Assembly: GCA_017399105.1 (NCBI GenBank)
Contig: JAFQEJ010000031.1
Coordinates: 62,001 to 126,000, forward strand
Origin: Clostridia bacterium
Lineage (GTDB): Bacteria; Bacillota; Clostridia; Oscillospirales; CAG-272
Direction of reading: 5' to 3'
DNA length: 64,000 nt
Shown piece after piece: positions 43,184-52,076 of this stretch (position 1 is its first letter; every line of letters starts with the position of its first letter). The notes beneath the pieces were generated by a model that did no database searches, was not told the origin of the DNA, and saw only the letters and a list, made by a program, of their open reading frames with translations. A program made the translations under genes and the position numbers.

Positions 43184-45178
43184 ATGGATGATCGCAGGGA
43201 AGCCTCGGGAAAGCGGACACTGCCCGCAAATCCCGGTGTGATCCTGAGCACGCTTGACCGTGCTGCTTGTGCTGTCTATAAAAAAACCGATGAAAGCATG
43301 ATCGGGCATGCGCTGACCTCCTACGATGCCGTCTGTGAGCAGGCTGAGGGCAGTCTCAGCTCGCGGATTGCGGGAAAACTGGGGATCTCGGCGCGTATTA
43401 TCAAGCCCATCAAACGGAGCATTGCTTCTGCGGTGGAGCACAGCGCAATCTTCAACTATATCGGTGAGATTCTCGACTCGCTGCTCTCCTGTTCGGTGCG
43501 CGTCTGGGGCATTTTTACCATGTCCTTCGGACTGTATACCGCCCTCGTCTTTCTGATCCGCAGTCTGGCATTTACAAAAGGTGAGGCGAACATCATGACC
43601 CTCTACACTGCCGCCGTCATCGTACTGCTCTCAATTCCGCTGATGATGGCAGGAGGCACGCTTGCCTCGGCGGTGACCGGAAGCAGGATTGCATCCTTTG
43701 TGCTTTTCCGCATGATCGGAGTGAGCAGGGAGCGATTTGAGAGGGAACGCGAGGTCATCGGACGAAGCAATATCGCCTTCGTCTGCGGTATGATCCTGGG
43801 ACTGCTTACCTTCTTCCTGTCACCGGTGCTGATTTTGATCGGGCTTGTGGGACTGACAACCGTATATCTGGTGCTTCAGACACCCGAAATCGGCGTGATT
43901 GCGGCAATCTTCATCACTCCCTTCTCACCGCACTCCATGCCGCTTGCCCTGCTTGTGGTCTTTATTACCCTATGCTATATTATCAAGCTGATGCTCGGCA
44001 AGCGTACGGTTCGCTTTGAGCTGTTCGATGCGACAGTGCTCGCCTTTATGGCAGTGACCTTCTTCGGCGGAATCTTTTCGGTATCGCCCGAAACCTCGCT
44101 GAAGCCGGCAATGCTGCTCTGCGTTTTCATGTGCGGATACTTCCTTACAGTTAATCTGCTGCGTACCACCGAGTGGATGCTGCGCGCGGTCGGAGCCTTT
44201 GTGATTTCCTCCTTCCTTGTCGCCGCGCTCGGTGTTTATGAAAATTTTTTCGGCACGCTGAGCACCACATGGCAGGATGCCGAAATGTTCAGTGACATCG
44301 AAGGTCGCGTTATTTCCACATTTGGCAATCCCAATGTACTGGCAGAGTTTATCATTATGACCCTTCCGCTGACGGCAGCAATTTTTCTCTGCTCGAAGGG
44401 GGCATCGGGTAAGCTTGCGTCTTTTGCACTTTTTGCCTGCGGCGGAGGATGTCTGATCTATACCTGGTCGCGCGGCGCATGGCTGGGATTTATGTTTGCG
44501 GTGATGTTTTTCATCCTGCTTTACAGCTACCGCTCGATGATTTTGATTTTCTTCGGGATCGGACTTTTGCCCTTCCTTCCCTTTGTACTGCCCGAGAGCA
44601 TTATCAGCCGTTTTACCAGCATCGGCAGCGTTGCCGATTCCTCCACCTCCTACCGTATCCATATCTGGGAGGCATGCCTCAAGCTGGCACGGGACAATCT
44701 TGCCGGCGGTATCGGTGTCGGTGAGGGAGCCTTCGCGCTGGTCTATCCCAGATATACCCTGGCGGGCATCGAGTCGGCACCTCACAGCCACAATCTCTAT
44801 CTGCAGATTACCATCGAGTGCGGCATCTTCGGTCTTTTGATCTTCCTTGCGCTTCTCTTCCTCTTCTTCCAGTCGGGAATCAGCTTTATCAAGCATAAGA
44901 GTGACTATCCCGAAACGGTCAAGATGAAGCATGCAAAGGTGATCTGTCTTGCGGGCATGAGTGGTATTTTCGCCATCCTCGTGCAGGGAATGACCGACTA
45001 TGTGTGGTATAATTACCGCGTCTTCTTCATCTTCTGGCTCTGTCTCGGCGTGACCATGGCGGCAAGGCGAAGTGCTATTTCCGAGCGTGTGCAGCCCGAG
45101 GAGGATCCTCTATCGCTGGAGCTTCCTCTGGATACCGAAACAAAGCCCGCAAAACATAAAGGAGTGAATGCAAAATGA
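43184..45178 (+). CDS. O-antigen ligase/polymerase-like membrane protein
   Basis: 664 residues, about 11-12 membrane helices after a soluble N-terminal region of about 90 residues. The large outside loop with SSTSYRIHIWEACLKLARDN, GIGVGEGAF and APHSHNLYLQITIECG is the WaaL/Wzy-C signature of O-antigen ligases and polymerases. In Gram-positives such proteins polymerise or attach surface glycans. I chose the ATG at 43184 with AAAGGA. It overlaps the first DUF4330 gene by 4 bases. Confidence 0.85.
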   Translation: MDDRREASGKRTLPANPGVILSTLDRAACAVYKKTDESMIGHALTSYDAVCEQAEGSLSSRIAGKLGISARIIKPIKRSIASAVEHSAIFNYIGEILDSLLSCSVRVWGIFTMSFGLYTALVFLIRSLAFTKGEANIMTLYTAAVIVLLSIPLMMAGGTLASAVTGSRIASFVLFRMIGVSRERFEREREVIGRSNIAFVCGMILGLLTFFLSPVLILIGLVGLTTVYLVLQTPEIGVIAAIFITPFSPHSMPLALLVVFITLCYIIKLMLGKRTVRFELFDATVLAFMAVTFFGGIFSVSPETSLKPAMLLCVFMCGYFLTVNLLRTTEWMLRAVGAFVISSFLVAALGVYENFFGTLSTTWQDAEMFSDIEGRVISTFGNPNVLAEFIIMTLPLTAAIFLCSKGASGKLASFALFACGGGCLIYTWSRGAWLGFMFAVMFFILLYSYRSMILIFFGIGLLPFLPFVLPESIISRFTSIGSVADSSTSYRIHIWEACLKLARDNLAGGIGVGEGAFALVYPRYTLAGIESAPHSHNLYLQITIECGIFGLLIFLALLFLFFQSGISFIKHKSDYPETVKMKHAKVICLAGMSGIFAILVQGMTDYVWYNYRVFFIFWLCLGVTMAARRSAISERVQPEEDPLSLELPLDTETKPAKHKGVNAK

Positions 45179-45669
45179 GTGCGACAAAGGCAAAAAAATT
45201 TCGCTTTAATATCATCGATATCATTCTGATGGTGATCCTTGTGGGAGCTGTCGGAGTGCTTGTCTATATTCTCGCTGTCGGCGGAAGAGATTCCAGTGCC
45301 GCCTCCGAGCCCATTGAAATCATTTACGAGGTGGAGCTGAAGAATGTCCGTGAAGAATTCAGAGGTGCTATCAAGGTGGGGGATACTGTGGTCGATACCG
45401 TCAAGCGCTACACCATCGGTGAGGTCATCGATGTGCGCTATGAGGAAGCGCTCTATACCGGCGTCGACAAGGCGACAGGACAGCTTGTGAACAGTCCCTA
45501 TCCCGGCAGAACCAACATCATCATGACGGTACAGGCAACAGCCGATACCACCCCCGGTTACTACAGCATCGACGGCTACAGACTGATGGTGGGAACCGGC
45601 GTATACTTCCGCACACCGGGATATACCGGCAGCGGCTACTGCATTACGGTACAGGAGGGTAATAAATAA
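45175..45669 (+). CDS. DUF4330 family membrane-anchored protein
   Basis: 164 residues: one N-terminal membrane helix (about 14-34), then an extracytoplasmic beta-rich domain of the DUF4330 type (VELKNVREEFRGAIKVGDTVVDT in parts). Paralogue of the next gene. Starts inside the ligase stop (ATGA) and overlaps the following ATG by one base, so all are translationally coupled. Function unknown. Confidence 0.75.
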   Translation: MSATKAKKFRFNIIDIILMVILVGAVGVLVYILAVGGRDSSAASEPIEIIYEVELKNVREEFRGAIKVGDTVVDTVKRYTIGEVIDVRYEEALYTGVDKATGQLVNSPYPGRTNIIMTVQATADTTPGYYSIDGYRLMVGTGVYFRTPGYTGSGYCITVQEGNK

Positions 45670-46151
45670 TGGAGAACGCAAAGAAAGCACGCTTTAATGT
45701 AATCGATCTGCTGATCATACTGGCTTTTATCGCCATCGCGGCAGGTATTTTGCTCCGTTATAATATTGCCGATAAACTGGGCGTCAGAGCTGACAGCGTG
45801 GAGGTGGAGATGACCTTCCGCGTCAGCGACATGCGCGCAACCTCGCAGGATTTCTTCACTGTGGGGGATATCTTCGTCTGGGATTCAATTGATGTCACGC
45901 TGGGGGAGCTTACCGAGATTGAATTCAAGTCTGCTGAGGCGATTGTTGAGAAGGTGGACGGCAGTGCAATGCTGACCTACTCCGATACACGAATCGATGC
46001 CATCGGTACCATCCGTGCCAAGGGAATTATGACCGATGAGGGCTTTATGCTGGAGGGAACGCAGTTTATATCTCCCGGAAAAGATGTTCCCATGAAGAAT
46101 GGAAAAATCTACGTCATTGCTGTAATTGAGGAAATGAAGGTCATAGGCTGA
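45669..46151 (+). CDS. DUF4330 family membrane-anchored protein
   Basis: 160 residues. Same layout as the preceding gene: basic N-terminus KKARFNVIDLLIIL, one helix, and an outside domain with FRVSDMRATSQDFFTVGDIFVW. Probably an extracytoplasmic partner of the ligase-like protein. Last gene of the rimM operon. Confidence 0.75.
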   Translation: MENAKKARFNVIDLLIILAFIAIAAGILLRYNIADKLGVRADSVEVEMTFRVSDMRATSQDFFTVGDIFVWDSIDVTLGELTEIEFKSAEAIVEKVDGSAMLTYSDTRIDAIGTIRAKGIMTDEGFMLEGTQFISPGKDVPMKNGKIYVIAVIEEMKVIG

Positions 46152-46214
46152 TTCTGCACAAAAAATAACAGCTCAATGGGGCACAATATATTAAAAAATA
46201 ATTTGTGCAAGCTC

Positions 46215-46243
46215 TTGATTTTATGTAAAAAGTTTGGTATAAT
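46215..46243 (+). promoter_or_regulatory. Promoter of the HPr gene
   Basis: TTGATT (46215-46220), 17-base spacer, TATAAT (46238-46243). Confidence 0.8.
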
Positions 46244-46293
46244 AGTAACAATCATCATGGAATCATATATTTTAAGGATAGGAGCGTTACTTA

Positions 46294-46557
46294 ATGATCT
46301 CTCGCAATGTGGTAATCCAGAATAATGTCGGCCTGCATGCCAGACCCGCAACCTTTTTCATTCAGAAGGCAAATTCCTACAAGAGTTCGATCTGGGTTGA
46401 AAAGGATGATCGCCGTGTAAACGCGAAGAGCCTGCTGGGCGTTCTTTCTCTTGGCATTGTCAAGGGCATGACCATCACACTCATCGCAGACGGCGCTGAC
46501 GAAGCAGATGCCCTTGAGGGTCTTGCTGCACTCATCGACGGCGGTTTCAACGAATAA
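46294..46557 (+). CDS. ptsH: Phosphocarrier protein HPr
   Basis: 87 residues. Active-site histidine at position 15 (GLHARPATFF) and regulatory serine at 46 (AKSLLGVLSLG) are both present, so this is HPr rather than Crh. It carries phosphate in the sugar PTS and, as Ser-P form, in catabolite control. Monocistronic with its own promoter and terminator. Confidence 0.92.
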   Translation: MISRNVVIQNNVGLHARPATFFIQKANSYKSSIWVEKDDRRVNAKSLLGVLSLGIVKGMTITLIADGADEADALEGLAALIDGGFNE

Positions 46558-46580
46558 TCCCCGTGAATACACAACGAAGA

Positions 46581-46622
46581 GAAGCGAATGAACCTTTAAG
46601 GGTGTCGTTCGCTTCTTTTTTA
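46581..46622 (+). terminator. Terminator of the HPr gene
   Basis: GAAGCGAA (46581-46588) pairs with TTCGCTTC (46608-46615) followed by a T-run. Confidence 0.85.
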
Positions 46623-46634
46623 GATAGGTAAATA

Positions 46635-48512
46635 ATGGAAAATCTCAAAAATGAAACTCCCACCGAGATTTTAGCCCGTCTGCGCGAAAAAGCAAACAGC
46701 CTTCCCCTTCAGCCCGGTGTGTATATCATGCGGGATAAGAAGGATACGGTCATCTATGTGGGCAAGAGTAAGGCGCTGAAAAACCGCGTCTCGCAGTATT
46801 TTCAGGAAAGCGCCCATCACGGTGAAAAGACAGCAAAGATGGTGGCATCGGTGCGGAATTTCGATTATATGCTCACCGATACCGAGATGGAGGCGCTGAC
46901 CCTTGAAAACAGGCTCATCAAGCTCCATCAGCCCAAATTCAATATCAAGCTGAAGGATGCCAAGTCATATCCCTACATCAAGGTTACCATGGACGAGCCA
47001 TATCCGCGCATTCTTGAGACAAGAAAGCGGGACAGCGACGGTGCGCGCTATTTCGGTCCCTATACGGGTGCGGGAGCGATCCGTCAGATTGTGAAAACGG
47101 TGCAGAAAACCTTCCGCGTAGCATCCTGCGAGCATGAATTTCCAAAGGATATCGGAAAGGTTCGTCCCTGTATCTATGCACAAATGGGACAGTGCTGTGC
47201 TCCCTGCAAGGGGGAGATTACCTCCGAGGAATACAGGGAGATTTACAAGGATATTCTCGCCTTCCTGCGCGGATCTTACAGCAATGTGAGACGTTCGTTG
47301 GAGGAAAAGATGCTCTATGCCTCCGAGAATCTTATGTTCGAGGCGGCGGCGCTCTACCGCGACCGGATGCAGTCACTGTCAAGGCTCTGGCAGCGACAGA
47401 AGGTGGTGGGCTCGCCCGAGGATGAAAATGATGTGATTGCGCTCTACAACGATGAGATTTGCTCCTGCCTTGCGGTATTTTATGTCCGTGAGGGATGTCT
47501 TGTGGACAGTGACAACTTCATCTTTGGCGCTGACCGTATTGTGGATGGTGATGCTGTGGCGGCATTTCTCTGCGATCTCTATGCCATCCGCGAATTTGTG
47601 CCTCGCGAAATTCTGCTGAATGAGCCGCTGCCCGAGGAGGACGCACAGGCGCTCTCTGCACTGCTCTCCGAAAAGGCAGGCTATAGGGTGACACTCCGTG
47701 TTCCCGAGCGCGGAGATAAGAAGGGCATGTGTACGCTTGCCTATGAAAATGCAAAGCAGCATGCGCTCATATATGAGAGCGAAACCGAGCGGGATAACTC
47801 CACCCTTGCCAAGCTGGCTTCCATGCTGGGACTGGAGGTGGTGCCCGAGCTGATCGAGGCATACGATATCTCCAATATCGGCAGCGAATTTATTACCGCC
47901 GGCAAAATTTCGGTGAAGGAAGCCAAATTCAATAAATCTGCCTATCGCACCTATCGCATCAAGTCGACAGGCGGAAAGCAGGATGACTATATGTCCATGC
48001 GCGAGGCAATTCAGCGCAGACTTGCTCATACCGAAGCAGATCCGCTGCCCGACCTGATTTTACTGGATGGCGGCAAGGGGCATATTTCGACTATTCGCGC
48101 ACTCTTTGAGGAGATGGGCGTGGATATTCCCATCTTCGGCATGGTGAAGGACGAATATCACAAGACTCGCTCACTGACCACCGAATACGGCGAGATCAGC
48201 ATTGCCAGAGAGCAGGCAGTCTTTCAGCTCATCTACCGCATTCAGGAGGAGGTTCACCGCTACACCGTCTCCCGCATGTCGGGGGCGAAGGAGAAGACCA
48301 TGCGCCGCTCCTCCCTTGAGGATATCGAGGGGATCGGTCCCACCAAGGCGGCGGCACTGCTGAAGCATTTCGGAACGCTGGCGGCGCTGAGAGAAGCAGG
48401 TGTGGATGCCATTGAGCAGGTAAGCGGCATTTCGCAGAAGAATGCACAGGCTGTCTATGCATACTTTGAAGCGAAGCGTCAGCAGCAAAAAACGAACAAA
48501 AGGAAAAATTGA
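46635..48512 (+). CDS. uvrC: Excinuclease ABC subunit C
   Basis: 625 residues: GIY-YIG nuclease (LQPGVYIMRDKKDTVIYVGK), a cysteine cluster (CAPCKGEI), UVR domain (about 205-240), RNase H-like nuclease with YDISNIGSEF, and a C-terminal helix-hairpin-helix (IEGIGPTKAAALLKHFG). Makes both incisions in nucleotide excision repair. First of uvrC-rsmD-coaD. Confidence 0.95.
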   Translation: MENLKNETPTEILARLREKANSLPLQPGVYIMRDKKDTVIYVGKSKALKNRVSQYFQESAHHGEKTAKMVASVRNFDYMLTDTEMEALTLENRLIKLHQPKFNIKLKDAKSYPYIKVTMDEPYPRILETRKRDSDGARYFGPYTGAGAIRQIVKTVQKTFRVASCEHEFPKDIGKVRPCIYAQMGQCCAPCKGEITSEEYREIYKDILAFLRGSYSNVRRSLEEKMLYASENLMFEAAALYRDRMQSLSRLWQRQKVVGSPEDENDVIALYNDEICSCLAVFYVREGCLVDSDNFIFGADRIVDGDAVAAFLCDLYAIREFVPREILLNEPLPEEDAQALSALLSEKAGYRVTLRVPERGDKKGMCTLAYENAKQHALIYESETERDNSTLAKLASMLGLEVVPELIEAYDISNIGSEFITAGKISVKEAKFNKSAYRTYRIKSTGGKQDDYMSMREAIQRRLAHTEADPLPDLILLDGGKGHISTIRALFEEMGVDIPIFGMVKDEYHKTRSLTTEYGEISIAREQAVFQLIYRIQEEVHRYTVSRMSGAKEKTMRRSSLEDIEGIGPTKAAALLKHFGTLAALREAGVDAIEQVSGISQKNAQAVYAYFEAKRQQQKTNKRKN

Positions 48513-48515
48513 TAT

Positions 48516-49073
48516 ATGAGAATTATCACAGGAATTGCCCGCGGTGTCAGACTGGAGACCCTGGAGGGCGATGCAACAAGACCGACTGCAGAACGGGTGA
48601 AGGAAGCCATCTTCAGCATGATTCATTTTGATCTTGAGGGGGCGCGAATCCTCGACCTCTTTGCAGGTTCGGGACAACTGGGACTGGAGGCACTCAGCAG
48701 AGGAGCTGACAATGCGCTGCTTGCCGATGCCTCTGCCGATGCGGTTGCCATTATCAAACGGAACGCACAGAAAACCAAGCTCTATCAGTGCTGCCGTGTC
48801 CTCTGTACCGACTATAAAAATACTATTCGCGGCTGTGTGGGACGTGAGAAGTTTGATTTCATCTTCCTCGATCCTCCCTATGCGGAGAAAATGTGTCCCA
48901 CGGTGGCAAAACAGATTTATGATGCAGGTATTCTTGCCGAGGGCGGCTTGATCTTCTGCGAAACAGAGGGCGAGGAGAATTTCGACGGCTGCGGTTTTGA
49001 GGTGAAGAAGCGCGCCAGATACGGTCGTGTTCATATCGCCGTGCTGGGATGGCCTGCGGAGGCAGAAGAATGA
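48516..49073 (+). CDS. rsmD: 16S rRNA (guanine966-N2)-methyltransferase RsmD
   Basis: 185 residues. RPTAERVKEAIFSMI, DLFAGSGQLGLEALSRGA and the catalytic FLDPPY motif are diagnostic. Starts 4 bases after uvrC; its stop overlaps coaD (ATGA), the usual arrangement. Confidence 0.94.
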   Translation: MRIITGIARGVRLETLEGDATRPTAERVKEAIFSMIHFDLEGARILDLFAGSGQLGLEALSRGADNALLADASADAVAIIKRNAQKTKLYQCCRVLCTDYKNTIRGCVGREKFDFIFLDPPYAEKMCPTVAKQIYDAGILAEGGLIFCETEGEENFDGCGFEVKKRARYGRVHIAVLGWPAEAEE

Positions 49074-49564
49074 TCCGCCGTGCTATGGTTCCGGGAAGCT
49101 TTGATCCGCTGACACTGGGGCATTATGATCTGATTCTTCGTACTGCTGCGCTCTTCGATGAGGTGGTGGTTGCGATCAGTCCCAACGGCGCAAAATCCAC
49201 ACTGTTTGATGCGGAAACCCGTGTGAAGCTTGCCGAGGCAGCATTTGCCGATATGCTGAATATCAAGGTCTGCACACACAGCGGACTGCTGGCGGATTTC
49301 TGTCTGGAGTCGGGATGCTGTGCGCTGGTAAAAGGTGTGCGTTCGGTGTCCGATTTCGATTACGAATATCAGCTTTCACTGATCAACCGCAGTCTGCGGG
49401 GAGAGGTGGAGACAATCTTCCTTCCGACCCGCGCAGAGTATCAGCATTTCAGCTCCACCTTCCTGCGTGAGATGCTGAAATACGGGCAGCCTCTTGAAAA
49501 ATATGTGCCTGCCGGCATGGTGGAACCGCTGCGTCAGGCTTATGCAAAAGTGTACAAAATTTGA
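49070..49564 (+). CDS. coaD: Phosphopantetheine adenylyltransferase
   Basis: 164 residues. PGSFDPLTLGHYDLI (HXGH-like nucleotide-binding motif) and FSSTFLREML are the family signatures. Penultimate step of coenzyme A synthesis. I chose the ATG at 49070 overlapping the rsmD stop. Confidence 0.95.
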   Translation: MIRRAMVPGSFDPLTLGHYDLILRTAALFDEVVVAISPNGAKSTLFDAETRVKLAEAAFADMLNIKVCTHSGLLADFCLESGCCALVKGVRSVSDFDYEYQLSLINRSLRGEVETIFLPTRAEYQHFSSTFLREMLKYGQPLEKYVPAGMVEPLRQAYAKVYKI

Positions 49565-49720
49565 GGGAAACTGCCAAAAACATCCATGGTTAAACTGTGC
49601 AATATGCACTGGATATGGAAGAATCAAACAAATGTTTGTGAATGACTGAAAAAGTCAAAAACTTATGTTTATAAACTGAAAAAAAACTGAATATTTTTTC
49701 ATAAAACATCCCAAAAACCC

Positions 49721-49749
49721 TTGAAATTCCGTGATTTGTGCGCTATAAT
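49721..49749 (+). promoter_or_regulatory. Promoter of the dcw cluster (mraZ promoter)
   Basis: TTGAAA (49721-49726), 17-base spacer, TATAAT (49744-49749). Confidence 0.8.
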
Positions 49750-49758
49750 TGTTTTAAC

Positions 49759-49783
49759 AGTGGCACAAAGTGGTACGAAGTGG
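49759..49783 (+). promoter_or_regulatory. MraZ boxes: three AGTGG repeats at 10-bp spacing
   Basis: AGTGG at 49759-49763, 49769-49773 and 49779-49783, just downstream of the -10. MraZ is known to bind such phased TGG-containing direct repeats in its own promoter, so autoregulation is expected. Confidence 0.8.
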
Positions 49784-49815
49784 AGGAAAAATCCACCGGG
49801 AAAGGGAGTGAGCAT

Positions 49816-50235
49816 ATGATATCGGGTGAATACAAGCATACCATCGATCCGAAAAATCGTATGGTCTTCCCTGCAAAGCTCCGCGAAAAGCTGGGCGATG
49901 TCATCGTGCTCATGAAGAGCACAGACCCCTGTATCTCGGTTTATCCTCTCTCCGCATGGCAGGCTTTCAGCGAAAAGCTTGAAGCAATGCCTCAGGCGGG
50001 TATCCGCGACCTGAAGCGTTTTCTCTATTCCTCTGTGGATGAGCAGACGCTGGACGGTCAGGGAAGAGTTCTCATTCCTGCAGCTCTGAAGGAGTGGGCA
50101 GGACTTGACAAGAACGTCACTACCATCGGCGTGGGCGATCATGCCGAGATCTGGGACGAGGCAGCATTGGCTGAGCGCATCGGCAGCATCGATCCCGCAG
50201 ATGTAGCGGCAAAGCTTGTTGAGCTTGGACTCTGA
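49816..50235 (+). CDS. mraZ: Transcriptional regulator MraZ
   Basis: 139 residues with two AbrB-like repeats, each with the DXXXR pattern: [19 protein letters not shown] and [18 protein letters not shown]. The ATG at 49816 follows GGGAGTG. Opens the dcw cluster and probably represses it through the upstream boxes. Confidence 0.95.
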   Translation: MISGEYKHTIDPKNRMVFPAKLREKLGDVIVLMKSTDPCISVYPLSAWQAFSEKLEAMPQAGIRDLKRFLYSSVDEQTLDGQGRVLIPAALKEWAGLDKNVTTIGVGDHAEIWDEAALAERIGSIDPADVAAKLVELGL

Positions 50236-50245
50236 CGGAGGCGGC

Positions 50246-51187
50246 ATGGCAGAACAGTTTTCACACTATTCAGTGATGCTTCATGAAGCCATCGAAGCGC
50301 TGAACATCAAACCCGACGGCATTTACGTGGACTGCACGGCAGGCGGCGGCGGTCATTCGCTTGAGATTGCAAAGCATCTCAGCGAGGGCGGCAGGCTGAT
50401 CTGTATCGATCAGGACACAGACGCCATCGCGGCGGCGACAAAGCGGCTTGAAGCCTACCTTGACCGCACAACCTTCGTACACAACAACTTCTCAGATATT
50501 GATGCTCTGCTCGATGAGCTGGGCATCGAAAAAATCGACGGCGCGCTTCTTGATCTCGGAGTTTCCTCCTATCAGCTGGATACTCCCGAGCGTGGCTTCT
50601 CCTACAACAATGACGCTCCGCTGGATATGCGCATGGACAGAGAAGCAAAGCGCACGGCATATGACATCGTCAACGGCTACAGCCGTGACGAGCTGCGTGA
50701 CATCATCGCCAAATGGGGCGAGGAACGCTTTGCCGGACGCATTGCATCAAGAATCGTCGAGGAGCGCGAGAGTGCTCCCATCGAGAACACAGGAAGGCTT
50801 GCCGAGATCATTCGCTCTGCGATCCCCGCGGCGGCAAGGGAGAACGGTCCGCATCCTGCCAAGCGCACCTTCCAGGCCATTCGAATCGAGGTCAATCGAG
50901 AAATCGACATCATAGAGCCTACACTGCGAAGCATTGTCAACCGGTTAGCGCCGGAGGGCAGGCTGGCAGTAATCACCTTCCACTCGCTGGAGGACAGAGC
51001 GGCGAAGCAGACCTTCAAGGAACTTGAAAAGGGATGTATCTGTCCGCCGGAGCTTCCGGTGTGCGTGTGCAATCATAAGTCGGCTGTAAAAATAATCTAT
51101 AAAAAGCCGATTCTGCCCTCACAGCGAGAACTGGAAGAGAATCCGCGTTCAAGAAGTGCAAAGCTTCGTGCGGTTGAAAAATTATAA
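50246..51187 (+). CDS. rsmH: 16S rRNA (cytosine1402-N4)-methyltransferase RsmH
   Basis: 313 residues. [39 protein letters not shown], and ITFHSLEDR are the full set of RsmH motifs. The ATG at 50246 follows GGAGGCGG. Usual second gene of the cluster. Confidence 0.95.
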   Translation: MAEQFSHYSVMLHEAIEALNIKPDGIYVDCTAGGGGHSLEIAKHLSEGGRLICIDQDTDAIAAATKRLEAYLDRTTFVHNNFSDIDALLDELGIEKIDGALLDLGVSSYQLDTPERGFSYNNDAPLDMRMDREAKRTAYDIVNGYSRDELRDIIAKWGEERFAGRIASRIVEERESAPIENTGRLAEIIRSAIPAAARENGPHPAKRTFQAIRIEVNREIDIIEPTLRSIVNRLAPEGRLAVITFHSLEDRAAKQTFKELEKGCICPPELPVCVCNHKSAVKIIYKKPILPSQRELEENPRSRSAKLRAVEKL

Positions 51188-51237
51188 CAAGAAATTTTTA
51201 GTAACCCTAACGACCAAAGAAAGAGAGGATATGCAAA

Positions 51238-51942
51238 GTGCCGAATCAGACCTATGCCGCAGGCAACGCATACGAATATAACGGCAGCTACAGTGGCAGC
51301 GTATCCGCCTCCGCAGCAGGTCGTGCAGGTGCTCGCACCGGTGCCGCTGTAAGACCCGAGGATCGGGTTCGTACCCGTGAGGCGCAGGGACGCAGAAGAA
51401 GCGTTTCCCGTGCCCCCGATATGTCGGCTCCCCGTGCAAAGGCAAAGTCTCCCTCTGTTTCGATCGGGCTTGGTGAATCGGTTGGCGTCTCTGCCCAGAC
51501 AAAGACTGCGGCAAAGACAGCGGCTCCTCAGGTTCGTACCGTCAAGCGTACGGCAAGCGTGCCGATTCCTCTCGGATTTATTATGACAGCGGTGTTCTGT
51601 ACGCTGCTCTTCATGTATATGATCTTTAACTTTGTCAGAATCAATGAGAGTACCATCCGCGTGTCGGCGCTGAGAACACAGCTCAGCGGTCTCATCAGCG
51701 AGGAGAGCGATCTGACCCTGCGCCTTGAGCAGAAGAACAATCTTACTGCCATTGAGGAATATGCCGTCTCGGTACTGGGGATGGTCAAGAACGATCAGCT
51801 TCCCAAGCGCTATGTCAACATCGACAGCGTGGACAAGATCGAGGCAGCAATCGAGGAGGATGGCACAGATACAGGAGTCTTTGCTTCTGCCTTTGATGCA
51901 TTTCGTGAAAGAATCGACGAAATCATGGAATATATCGGCTGA
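51238..51942 (+). CDS. ftsL: FtsL-like cell division protein with long basic N-terminal tail
   Basis: 234 residues starting at GTG (AGAGAGG site). Only about residues 115-195 look like FtsL: one membrane helix (FIMTAVFCTLLFMYMIFNF) followed by a septum-type coiled coil (RTQLSGLISEESDLTLRLEQK) and a VLGMVKNDQ end. The first 110 residues are low-complexity, Ala/Arg/Ser-rich and presumably disordered. Identification rests on position and topology. Confidence 0.75.
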   Translation: MPNQTYAAGNAYEYNGSYSGSVSASAAGRAGARTGAAVRPEDRVRTREAQGRRRSVSRAPDMSAPRAKAKSPSVSIGLGESVGVSAQTKTAAKTAAPQVRTVKRTASVPIPLGFIMTAVFCTLLFMYMIFNFVRINESTIRVSALRTQLSGLISEESDLTLRLEQKNNLTAIEEYAVSVLGMVKNDQLPKRYVNIDSVDKIEAAIEEDGTDTGVFASAFDAFRERIDEIMEYIG

Positions 51943-52076
51943 GTCCGAATAGAATTATATCGAAAGCATTGAGAGTAGAGCGCTGACATTTAAGCTCTTT
52001 ACTCTCAATTTTGGTCTTTACTGAAAATGGCGAATGGAGGCGGACTTTGTCGCTTCCTGTCGCGGAAAGGAACCCT

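Noticed and set aside
43970-44932. 320-residue minus-strand frame within the O-antigen-ligase-like gene
   Set aside because: Charged, repetitive product with no start signals; antisense of a membrane protein.
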